From the NCBI GenBank assembly GCA_902786965.1, contig CADAEJ010000006.1, positions 89,805-142,041 on the forward strand: a stretch of DNA of 52,237 bases. Direction: 5' to 3'. Positions 7,588 through 14,745 of the stretch are shown here, piece by piece; position 1 is the first letter of the stretch, and every line of letters begins with the position of its first letter. The translations under genes and the position numbers were made by a program. The DNA is from an uncultured Ruminococcus sp. Lineage in GTDB: Bacteria > Bacillota > Clostridia > Oscillospirales > Ruminococcaceae. The notes beneath the pieces were generated by a model. The model saw nothing but the letters and a program-made list of their open reading frames with translations, was not told the DNA's origin and ran no database searches.

Positions 7588-9130
7588 GCTTTATGCCAAC
7601 GCAGTCGATACCTTCCGTAAGATCGACAAAAACGTTGCATACAGCAAGTATTCATCATATCAGCCGTATTTCAGCGATCTCAGAGCAGCCGTTAAAACGA
7701 TAAATGAATTTGATAAGGATCCGTTCTACCGTATGGAAGCTAACTTCCACCGTACCGTCAACGATCCCATCGGCTCGGGGTATAAAGGCGTGTCGCATTC
7801 AAGCTCAACAATGAATGCCCCTGCGCTGAAAATGCTGCAAAGACTGGGCTATGCTTACGGCGGTCACTACACCAAGTATGACGGCGCGACCTATATTACA
7901 GATGCTCTTTTCGATATCAGATACCTTATGGAGAAAACAGGCAATACCGCCTATGTTGATCCGAGAATAAAGATCCCCGAGCAGTATAAGCTCACTACCG
8001 AAACCACACAGCACGATTCTACCTACAAGTTCTATCGCAACCCCAACGCGCTCGGACTTGGCATAGTAACGGGCACGCAGATCTTTGATGTAGTCCTTAC
8101 CGATGACGACCCGTTCTCTAATCAGAATGCCGTGTTCAGCGCACTTACAGGCAAGAACAAGCACTACTTCACAAGGCTCGACTGCGAGGAAGCAGAGCTC
8201 AACAATGTATTCAAGGAAACTCTCGTTGACGGTCACATCAAGTATTATGTAGATGATACCGCAATTACCGATTCCCACATCGACTATCTTGTGAAAATGG
8301 ACAGCGACAGTCCGCTTTATATGTATTTCCCAACGACCTACGAGCGCAACTGCAACATCTGGGTGCAGGAGGAAAACGCTTATAAAGAGATGGAATCTCC
8401 TATGGATATGGCAGGTCAGTTCTTTGTGGGAGATAACTATTCTATCCTCAAGCTTGGCGATTTTTACGAGGGACAGACTATAAGGGTAAGAGTAACTATC
8501 GACAACAAGGATAACGAGGCTTTCTGGAGAGATTACATCTTCTGCTCGTTTGATTACGACACCTTTGCGCAGGATTGTGCAAAGCTGCAGCAAAACGTGA
8601 TGAACATCACAAAGTTTGAAGATACCTATATCGAGGCCACCGCGACCGCCGAGACCGAAGGACAGTATCTTTTTACAACCATTCCTTACGAGCAGGGCTG
8701 GACGATCAAGGTCAACGATAAAGAGAAAAAAAAAAAAAAAGTGCTTGACAGCCTTATAACTATCCCTCTCGAACAGGGCGAAAACAAGATAACCTTTAAG
8801 TTCCTGCCCAAGTATTATATCGACTCGCTCATTATAACGGGCTTTGGCGTGGTGCTGCTTGTGTTCGTCTTTCTCTCCGAGGTCAAAAAGATAAACTTTG
8901 CAGGCCACCTGCTCAAAAAGGTCCAGCTCAATCCCGATGATGTCCCCGATGATACGGACGATGACAAGCCCGGTGACGAAAGCTCGGATGACGATCCCGA
9001 TGAACAGACCGAAGATGAACTGCCGCAGACGGATGATGACACAGGTGATGAAAACAGTGCCGAAGAGCCCGAAGATGAACCTTCGGATGATGACGGCGAG
9101 AGCAAAGATCCGCAAACAGATGATCAGTGA
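7457..9130 (+). CDS. YfhO-family membrane protein, C-terminal part of the frameshifted gene
   Basis: Continuation of the preceding frame after a shift near 7490-7520. YfhO-like sequence resumes at about CFVFIHLLRKYPKSK, followed by an extracytoplasmic soluble domain (TVNDPIGSGYKGVSHSSS, then a beta-rich part) and one final membrane helix (about YIDSLIITGFGVVLLVFVFL). The tail of about 55 residues is almost all Asp, Glu, Pro and Ser and is probably disordered and cytoplasmic. The annotated GTG 7457 is only the first possible start and has no convincing ribosome binding site. A run of 15 A (8726-8740) encodes five lysines where relatives have a beta hairpin. The junction lacks the expected full membrane helix, which suggests a small deletion rather than one miscalled base. 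Confidence 0.75.
   Translation: MRTISTSRYLSPRLSVCFVFIHLLRKYPKSKVVSVIFAGAMCFELYANAVDTFRKIDKNVAYSKYSSYQPYFSDLRAAVKTINEFDKDPFYRMEANFHRTVNDPIGSGYKGVSHSSSTMNAPALKMLQRLGYAYGGHYTKYDGATYITDALFDIRYLMEKTGNTAYVDPRIKIPEQYKLTTETTQHDSTYKFYRNPNALGLGIVTGTQIFDVVLTDDDPFSNQNAVFSALTGKNKHYFTRLDCEEAELNNVFKETLVDGHIKYYVDDTAITDSHIDYLVKMDSDSPLYMYFPTTYERNCNIWVQEENAYKEMESPMDMAGQFFVGDNYSILKLGDFYEGQTIRVRVTIDNKDNEAFWRDYIFCSFDYDTFAQDCAKLQQNVMNITKFEDTYIEATATAETEGQYLFTTIPYEQGWTIKVNDKEKKKKKVLDSLITIPLEQGENKITFKFLPKYYIDSLIITGFGVVLLVFVFLSEVKKINFAGHLLKKVQLNPDDVPDDTDDDKPGDESSDDDPDEQTEDELPQTDDDTGDENSAEEPEDEPSDDDGESKDPQTDDQ
8726..8740 (+). repeat. 15-nt poly-A tract inside the YfhO gene
   Basis: Fifteen consecutive A are in frame as five AAA codons, after AAA GAG. 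Such a run is prone to polymerase and transcriptional slippage. Confidence 0.95.
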
Positions 9131-9172
9131 CATTTTGTGACCTGTTTTGATAATAATATTTATTATTAACTA

Positions 9173-9201
9173 TTGACAAAGGTGTTCATATGCGCTAAAA
9201 T
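9173..9201 (+). promoter_or_regulatory. Promoter of the zinc-ribbon membrane protein gene
   Basis: TTGACA (9173-9178), 17-nt spacer, TAAAAT (9196-9201). The transcript would begin inside or just before the hairpin at 9205-9229. Confidence 0.8.
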
Positions 9202-9204
9202 ATT

Positions 9205-9238
9205 AGAGGTGAGACAAGCTCTCACCTCTGATTTTTTT
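9205..9238 (+). terminator. Terminator-like hairpin at the transcript 5' end
   Basis: AGAGGTGAGA (9205-9214) pairs perfectly with TCTCACCTCT (9220-9229), loop CAAGC, and seven T follow at 9232-9238. It could stop readthrough from the YfhO operon. It also starts only 4 bases after the -10 box of the next promoter, so it may act on that transcript too. Confidence 0.75.
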
Positions 9239-9260
9239 ATTGGAAAGGACAGATAAAAGT

Positions 9261-10172
9261 ATGGATACCATAAACAGAGCCTACAAAAAGCTTACCAATG
9301 CAAACGGCATTATCCGTGTTTTCAGTATCATAGCACTTGTGATTTCTCTTATCGGCGTTTTGCTCGAGCCCCTCGGAAAGCTGATCTATAATATGATCTT
9401 CAGCAACAAGATCGATTATCTTCTTGTAAAGACCTTTAAGACTTACATCGTTTCATCACAGTATTCTATCATATTCCTTGTTATGTCGATCGTGCTTATG
9501 GTCGCTGCATTCAGCTCAAAGCGCAAGAAGAACATCGGTCAGGGCTTTGGCAGCCTGTATGTGCTTGTTCCTGTCGTTGCTTGTATTGCTCCTTTTATTG
9601 ATATGATCGACTACTTCAAGTCAGGCATCCACAAGTATTATTCAAGCGGCGCTGATAATCTTAAATTCCGCGATCTTTGTGTGATCCTGGTCTATATCCT
9701 GCCTATCTGTGCGGCAGTTCTTTTCCTTCTGTGCGGTCTTATGCTCGTTATCAAGGCATCGGGCGAAAAGCCAACAGAGGTCACATACGTTCCCGTTAAG
9801 ATCAAACAAAAGCCTGCACAGCCGAATTTTGCTCCGCAGAACCAGTTCAATCCTAATGCAAATAACGGCTTTGCACAGCCGCAGGGATTCAATGCCCCGG
9901 GCGGATTCGGTGCAGCACCCTTCGGCGCACCAAACGCAAATATGCAGTCGCCCTTTGCAAAACCGCAGGATCAGGCTGTTCCCGCAAGCGCTCCGCTTAT
10001 GGACGATCTGAAAACATCTTCGGGAGATGTAAAGACAGAAGCAGTTACTTTCTCACCTGCTCCCGAGAAAACAGAGCAGCCGTCCGCTTCACTTCCAAAG
10101 GTTTGTCCCGAGTGCGGTACGGTACTTGCCGATAATGCAAAGTTCTGCAAGGGCTGCGGAAAACCTGTCTGA
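9261..10172 (+). CDS. Membrane protein with Gln/Asn/Pro-rich linker and C-terminal zinc ribbon
   Basis: The 303-residue product has four predicted membrane helices (about 20-40, 68-90, 103-122 and 145-170). A flexible linker rich in Asn, Gln, Pro, Phe and Gly (about 190-245) follows. The C-terminal zinc ribbon has CPECG and CKGCG pairs (about 281-300). Zinc-ribbon membrane proteins of this build are common in Clostridia and mostly uncharacterised. ATG 9261 was chosen because GGAAAGGA (9242-9249) precedes it by about 11 bases. The gene stands alone between its own promoter and the terminator at 10184. The exact role is unknown. Confidence 0.85.
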   Translation: MDTINRAYKKLTNANGIIRVFSIIALVISLIGVLLEPLGKLIYNMIFSNKIDYLLVKTFKTYIVSSQYSIIFLVMSIVLMVAAFSSKRKKNIGQGFGSLYVLVPVVACIAPFIDMIDYFKSGIHKYYSSGADNLKFRDLCVILVYILPICAAVLFLLCGLMLVIKASGEKPTEVTYVPVKIKQKPAQPNFAPQNQFNPNANNGFAQPQGFNAPGGFGAAPFGAPNANMQSPFAKPQDQAVPASAPLMDDLKTSSGDVKTEAVTFSPAPEKTEQPSASLPKVCPECGTVLADNAKFCKGCGKPV

Positions 10173-10183
10173 TACTGACTTTA

Positions 10184-10211
10184 AAGTGCGTCCCTCGGGG
10201 CGCGCTTTTTT
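10184..10211 (+). terminator. Intrinsic terminator
   Basis: GC-rich stem GTGCGTCCC/GGGGCGCGC with T-G wobbles and a very short loop, followed by seven T. Confidence 0.85.
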
Positions 10212-10229
10212 TGCGGCGTAAAACATCTA

Positions 10230-10258
10230 TTGACAAAAAAGCCGTAAAGGAATATAAT
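10230..10258 (+). promoter_or_regulatory. SigA promoter of the SH3-like protein/metallopeptidase pair
   Basis: TTGACA (10230-10235), 17-nt spacer, TATAAT (10253-10258). Confidence 0.9.
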
Positions 10259-10316
10259 TATATGTGTATGTGCATAATGTGCAGAAAAATATCTCTTTAT
10301 GTCGGGAGTCAAATAT

Positions 10317-10811
10317 ATGAGCAAAAATGTCCGCAAAAGAAAAACGCCGATCGTCGCAAGGATAAACCCCAGGGGCGCAGCCGCTATCGTTGTGCTGGGT
10401 ATATTTTTGATGTGCGTTGTCGTGCTGATATCAAAAGCGTTCTTTGTCAGCAACTCCAAAACAATGCCCGAGGGTATTGATACCGCGACTATTACCGCAG
10501 CCACGACCCCCGTGCCTGCCGATGAAAGCGCAGTACCGGGTGCTGTAACGACCACAGTCCCCGTGACAACTACCGCGCCGCCTGCGACCACCACAGAGGC
10601 TGCGACCACAAAAGCAGCAGTCAAGATGAAAGTTCTTGACGTAACATATCTCAAGCAGGAGCCTGACGAGCAGTCAGAGAATATCATAGTCTTGTCGCCG
10701 AACATCGAGGTCGATGTGCTTGAAACGCTTGACAGCGGTTGGTCAAAGATAACCTTCCTTAATGTCACAGGTCAGCTCACAGGCTATATCCAGACGACCT
10801 TCCTTTACTGA
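10317..10811 (+). CDS. Membrane-anchored protein with Thr-rich linker and SH3-like domain
   Basis: The 164-residue product has a basic N terminus, one membrane helix (about 18-40), an extracellular linker made mostly of Thr, Ala, Pro and Val (about 52-105) and a C-terminal SH3-like beta domain of about 60 residues (YLKQEPDEQSENIIVLSP, then WSKITF, GYIQTTFL). SH3-like domains of this kind usually bind the cell wall. ATG 10317 is preferred over ATG 10299 because GGGAG lies 8 bases before it. Its stop overlaps the start of the next gene (TGATG), so the two are translationally coupled. The linker may be a glycosylation target (inference). Confidence 0.85.
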   Translation: MSKNVRKRKTPIVARINPRGAAAIVVLGIFLMCVVVLISKAFFVSNSKTMPEGIDTATITAATTPVPADESAVPGAVTTTVPVTTTAPPATTTEAATTKAAVKMKVLDVTYLKQEPDEQSENIIVLSPNIEVDVLETLDSGWSKITFLNVTGQLTGYIQTTFLY

Positions 10812-11503
10812 TGAGCAGACAAAAGTATACCATCCGCCTTTCAGACGGAACAGTTCAGCCGTTCCTGCTTGATGTCGGCAGACGCAGGACTGCATCGCTT
10901 GCCTTTGTTGAGGGCGAGCTTCGCGTGCGCGTTCCCTACGGCTATACCAATAAAGAGATAAATGACCTTATCATCGCCAACAGCGATTGGATAATCCGCC
11001 AAAGCATTAAAAACAGCAGCCGTATCGGTTTGCCGAAAACCTATGCACAGGGCGAACAATTTCGGCTGCTCGGCAGGATATATGCTGTCAGCTATACTGT
11101 GAGCGATAAGTATTTCAAGCCATATCTGACCGACAGCGAGCTTGTTATCGCCGTGCGTGAAGACAGCACGCAGGACTATAAAAAAGCGCAGGTAGACGAT
11201 TTTCTAGCCTCGCTTGCCCTTAAAACCGTCACGGACTGTATGAACACAATGAGCAGGAAGATAGGGCTGTATCCACAAAAGTTGACTGTTAAATCAATGA
11301 CATCGCGCTGGGGCTCGTGCAGCTCAAAGCGCAATATCGCAATAAATTATAAAACCGTGCAGTTCCCGATAGAGTGCATAGAGTATGTGTGTGTCCACGA
11401 GCTTTGCCACATCAAGCATATGGATCACAGCAAAGCGTTCTGGGATATGGTATCGCTTTACTGCCCCGATTGGAAAAGACTGCGCCGAATAATGAATGAA
11501 TAA
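10811..11503 (+). CDS. YgjP-like metal-dependent hydrolase (DUF45/M48-type)
   Basis: The 230-residue product carries a zinc metallopeptidase motif HELCHIKHMDHSKAFW near residue 197 (HExxH with a downstream His). It also has the family pattern SRWGSCSSKRNIAINYKTVQFP just before. N-terminal features (VRVPYGYTNKEI) also match the YgjP/DUF45 group. No signal peptide is seen, so it is probably cytoplasmic. The substrate is uncertain: the motif implies a protease, though some relatives have been linked to nucleotide hydrolysis. Translation is coupled to the upstream SH3-like gene by TGATG. A terminator follows at 11506. Confidence 0.9.
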   Translation: MSRQKYTIRLSDGTVQPFLLDVGRRRTASLAFVEGELRVRVPYGYTNKEINDLIIANSDWIIRQSIKNSSRIGLPKTYAQGEQFRLLGRIYAVSYTVSDKYFKPYLTDSELVIAVREDSTQDYKKAQVDDFLASLALKTVTDCMNTMSRKIGLYPQKLTVKSMTSRWGSCSSKRNIAINYKTVQFPIECIEYVCVHELCHIKHMDHSKAFWDMVSLYCPDWKRLRRIMNE

Positions 11504-11505
11504 AA

Positions 11506-11536
11506 GGACCGAAAGCTTTCTTTCGGTTCTTTTTTT
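11506..11536 (+). terminator. Intrinsic terminator
   Basis: GGACCGAAAG (11506-11515) pairs with CTTTCGGTTC (11520-11529), and seven T follow. Confidence 0.9.
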
Positions 11537-11545
11537 GCTGCCTTC

Positions 11546-11574
11546 GGTATAAAACACCCAAAAGCCGAATATAT
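11546..11574 (+). promoter_or_regulatory. Putative SigE-type sporulation promoter of sipL-spoIVA
   Basis: GGTATAA (11546-11552), 14-nt spacer, GAATATAT (11567-11574). This resembles the mother-cell SigE pattern (KMATATT, about 14 nt, CATACAAT) more than SigA, and lies 45 bases before sipL. Both downstream genes belong to the SigE regulon in studied spore formers. Confidence 0.55.
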
Positions 11575-11618
11575 TGTTTTAGCAGGCAAAACTCAACGAA
11601 AAACAGGAGGCTTTTGAA

Positions 11619-13184
11619 ATGGATACAATGGAATTCAAGCTTGAACGGCAAACATTCTGCGCAGGTGAAACGGTGCTGGATACAAGTGTCGAGCAGTCGG
11701 TCGAAAAGGACTTTGTGCTGCCCGACTACTGCGCAGATATCTTCAGGATACTCAAATGTGTAGTTGATACCCGTGTGCTGTCACAAACGATAAACGGCGG
11801 TAAGCTCACCTTTGAGCTTGGTGTCAGCGCAAGAGTGCTTTATTGCAGCGAGGGCGACAGCAAGGTAAACTGCATCGTGCAGAAAATGAACTACACAAAA
11901 TCGCTTGACCTTGCCGATAACTGCCAGAGCCCGTCGGTGTTTATAACATCAAGGTGTGATTATGTCAACTGCCGTGTTATCAGCCCGCGCAGACTTGACA
12001 TTCGCGGCGCGGTAACATCGCGCATCAAGGTCGTTTGCGAGAAAACCCAAAGCATAGTCACAGATGCATCGGGCGGCAGCATACAGCTGAAAAAGCAGCT
12101 GCTTACATATCCCGCAAAGCGCCTGACGGCAGATAAGCGCGTCACGGTGATAGAGGAGCTTGAGCTTGCAGGTGACAAGCCGCCCGTAACACAGGTCATA
12201 CGGACCGACTGCTTTATCCAGCCCGCAGAGCAGAAGATAATCGCAGGCAAGCTTGTCACAAAGGGCGATGCAAACCTGACGATGCTCTATACCTGCGTTG
12301 ATTCTTCGGGCGAGGATACTATCTCGTCAATGAGATTCACCGTACCGTTCAGCCAGATAATTGATGTCGACGGCATTGATGAGAGCTTTGACGCGAGAGT
12401 GCGTATAACCCCATCAAGCTGTGAGATAATGCCCGCAGCCGATTCACAGACCTCTCTTGAGTGCGAGCTGGTTATGCTCGTCAGCTGTGAGGCAGTAAAG
12501 TACGAGACCGCAGATGTCGTTACCGATGCGTATTCTACCCGGTTTGAATGTGAGCTGAAAACATCAGGCGGCAGCCTTGAAAGTGTTCCCGAATATGTTG
12601 AACAGACAAAAGTAGTCACCGCATCAGTCAAGTGTCCCGATGAAAACATACTTTGTGTTTACGATAGCTGGGCAAGCGTTGATAATACGGGCGTGCGCAC
12701 AAACGAAGATGACAGTTCGTTTGTGATAAGCGGCAATGTCAGGTTCAGTATGCTTGCCAAAACCGAAAGCGGCACACCTGTTTTCCTTGAAACGCAGGAG
12801 CCGTTTGAGCATACGATAGCGCTGCCCGAGCAGCTTGAAGATATCAGCGCCTGCAAGTGTGAGCCTGATGTGTGCGTCAAGGGGTGCGAGTATAGGATAT
12901 CCCAGCCTGACAGCGCCGACATAACAGCAGAGCTTGCAGTCAGGGCAGATGTATCGTCAAGCGCCGCCAAGCAGCTTATCAGCGATATCACTCTTAAAAC
13001 AGACAGCCCCAAAAAGCGCGATGACGGCTGCGCAGTAAAGCTTTGCTACTGCGGCGAGCAGGATGACATATGGGATATTGCCAAAAGGTATTCGACCTCC
13101 GTTACAGCAATAATGGAGGAAAACGAGCTTGACGCAGGCAGCACAGCACACAGCGGTATGCTGCTTATCCCGCTTATGAATTAG
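11619..13184 (+). CDS. sipL: SipL-like spore coat morphogenesis protein (DUF3794 + LysM)
   Basis: The 521-residue product has DUF3794-type beta domains across most of its length (the opening VLDTSVEQSVEKDFVLPDY is typical) and a C-terminal LysM domain (about 472-520, from DDIWDIAKRYSTSVTAIMEE). This is the build of SipL, the clostridial counterpart of SpoVID. In Clostridioides difficile the SipL LysM domain binds SpoIVA to seat the coat on the forespore. Here spoIVA is the next gene, 11 bases downstream, which supports the call. AGGAGG lies 8 bases before ATG 11619. Expression is probably restricted to the mother cell. Confidence 0.88.
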   Translation: MDTMEFKLERQTFCAGETVLDTSVEQSVEKDFVLPDYCADIFRILKCVVDTRVLSQTINGGKLTFELGVSARVLYCSEGDSKVNCIVQKMNYTKSLDLADNCQSPSVFITSRCDYVNCRVISPRRLDIRGAVTSRIKVVCEKTQSIVTDASGGSIQLKKQLLTYPAKRLTADKRVTVIEELELAGDKPPVTQVIRTDCFIQPAEQKIIAGKLVTKGDANLTMLYTCVDSSGEDTISSMRFTVPFSQIIDVDGIDESFDARVRITPSSCEIMPAADSQTSLECELVMLVSCEAVKYETADVVTDAYSTRFECELKTSGGSLESVPEYVEQTKVVTASVKCPDENILCVYDSWASVDNTGVRTNEDDSSFVISGNVRFSMLAKTESGTPVFLETQEPFEHTIALPEQLEDISACKCEPDVCVKGCEYRISQPDSADITAELAVRADVSSSAAKQLISDITLKTDSPKKRDDGCAVKLCYCGEQDDIWDIAKRYSTSVTAIMEENELDAGSTAHSGMLLIPLMN

Positions 13185-13195
13185 GAGGTACAGAT

Positions 13196-14671
13196 ATGGC
13201 ACAAGACATTTATGCAGACATCGCCGAAAGAACAGGCGGTGATATATATATCGGTGTGGTAGGACCTGTGCGCACAGGCAAATCCACATTCATCAACAGA
13301 TTTATGGAGCAGTTCGTTATACCCAATATCGAGAGTGATTTCCGCAAGGAGCGCGCTATTGACGAGCTTCCGCAGTCCTCGGCAGGCAAAACGATAATGA
13401 CCACCGAGCCAAAGTTCATTCCCGAGGAGGCGGTAAGAGTCACGATCGACGGCGGCACAAGCTTTAATGTGCGCATGATAGACTGCGTGGGCTACATAAT
13501 CCCCAGCGCTATCGGCTATATCGAGAATGATTCTCCGCGAATGGTAGATACACCATGGTTTGACGAGCCTGTGCCGTTCAATATGGCGGCAGAGGTCGGC
13601 ACAGAAAAGGTCATAACGCAGCACTCGACTATCGGTCTTGTTGTCACCACAGACGGCAGTATCACCGACCTTCCGCGTGAGGAGTACGAGGAGTGCGAGC
13701 AGCGTGTAATAAAAGAGCTTCAAAGCATCAACAAACCGTTCGTAGTGCTTATGAACAGCCTTGACCCAACTGATAAAGATGTTGTAAAGCTGTGCAGCGA
13801 ACTGAGTGAAAAGTACGGCGCGCCTGTTATGCCTGTAAGCTGTATCGACCTTGACGAAGATGATATCCGCCGCATACTTACGCAGGTGCTTTACGCATTC
13901 CCCGTTAAAGAGGTCAATATCTCTATGCCCAATTGGATAAACTCGCTCGAAAAAGGTCACTGGCTCAAGCAGGCAGTCTTTGAGCATATCAGAACTGCCG
14001 CCGCAGAGGTAAAGAATCTTCGTGATATCACATCACTTGCCGATTCACTTTCGTCTTGTGAGTATATCATCTCCGCATCAGTTTCGGGTATCGACCTGGG
14101 CGAGGGAAGTGCCGCAGTAAATGCACAGCTTCAGCCGTCACTGTTTTTCAAGGTCATCGGTGAGGCAACAGGGCTTGACGTAAGTGACGAAAACGGTCTT
14201 ATGGACAGGGTAATGGAGCTTGTAAAGGTCAAACAGCGCTTTGATAAGTATTCAGGTGCGATAGACGAAATGGAGGCAACAGGCTATGGGATAGTGATGC
14301 CATCAATGCAGGAGCTGACGCTTGACGAGCCCGAGATACTCAAACAGGGCAGCAAGTACGGTATCCGCCTCAAAGCGACCGCACCTGCGATACATATGCT
14401 CAAAACGACCGTCAATACAGAGGTCGCACCGATAGTTGGCAGCGAAAAGCAGTCCGAGGAGCTTGTGCTGTATATGCTTAACGACTTTGAGGATTCTCCC
14501 GAAAAGATATGGGAATCAAACATCTTCGGCAAATCACTTCACGAGCTTGTAAACGAGGGCTTGCACACCAAAATGAACAAGCTGCCCGCCGATGCCCGCA
14601 ATCGTCTGCGCGAAACGATAGAGCGTATGATAAACGAGGGCTGCTCGGGACTTATCTGCTTTATCCTCTGA
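13196..14671 (+). CDS. spoIVA: Stage IV sporulation protein A, coat-basement ATPase
   Basis: The 491-residue product matches the usual SpoIVA length. The N-terminal GTPase-like ATPase domain has a Walker A motif (GPVRTGKST, about 23-31), a switch-like segment GKTIMTTEPKFIPEEAV, a conserved MIDCVGY and NSLDPTDKD. The middle and C-terminal parts end in the hydrophobic GLICFIL, which in SpoIVA anchors the protein through SpoVM. SpoIVA polymerises with ATP hydrolysis around the forespore as the base of the coat. AGGAGG lies 7 bases before the ATG. It forms an operon with sipL and ends at the bidirectional terminator 14703-14740. Confidence 0.97.
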   Translation: MAQDIYADIAERTGGDIYIGVVGPVRTGKSTFINRFMEQFVIPNIESDFRKERAIDELPQSSAGKTIMTTEPKFIPEEAVRVTIDGGTSFNVRMIDCVGYIIPSAIGYIENDSPRMVDTPWFDEPVPFNMAAEVGTEKVITQHSTIGLVVTTDGSITDLPREEYEECEQRVIKELQSINKPFVVLMNSLDPTDKDVVKLCSELSEKYGAPVMPVSCIDLDEDDIRRILTQVLYAFPVKEVNISMPNWINSLEKGHWLKQAVFEHIRTAAAEVKNLRDITSLADSLSSCEYIISASVSGIDLGEGSAAVNAQLQPSLFFKVIGEATGLDVSDENGLMDRVMELVKVKQRFDKYSGAIDEMEATGYGIVMPSMQELTLDEPEILKQGSKYGIRLKATAPAIHMLKTTVNTEVAPIVGSEKQSEELVLYMLNDFEDSPEKIWESNIFGKSLHELVNEGLHTKMNKLPADARNRLRETIERMINEGCSGLICFIL

Positions 14672-14702
14672 TGACAAAGCCTTATCTTCGTTGAGGGCGA
14701 AA

Positions 14703-14745
14703 AAAAGTCCGATTGACCGTAAAAGGTCAGTCGGACTTTTGCTTT
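14703..14745. terminator. Bidirectional terminator between spoIVA and the HD-GYP gene
   Basis: A long stem (14703-14718 with 14725-14740, loop GTAAAA) has A runs on the left and T runs on the right. It serves both convergent genes. Confidence 0.9.

Noticed and set aside
7805-9133. Minus-strand open frame of 442 codons opposite the YfhO gene
   Set aside because: The opposite frame matches YfhO-type sequence. The Ile/Val/Arg-rich translation here is what Asp/Glu codons give in reverse.
13181-13987. Minus-strand open frame of 268 codons opposite spoIVA
   Set aside because: The spoIVA call on the plus strand is secure, and this frame has no family features.
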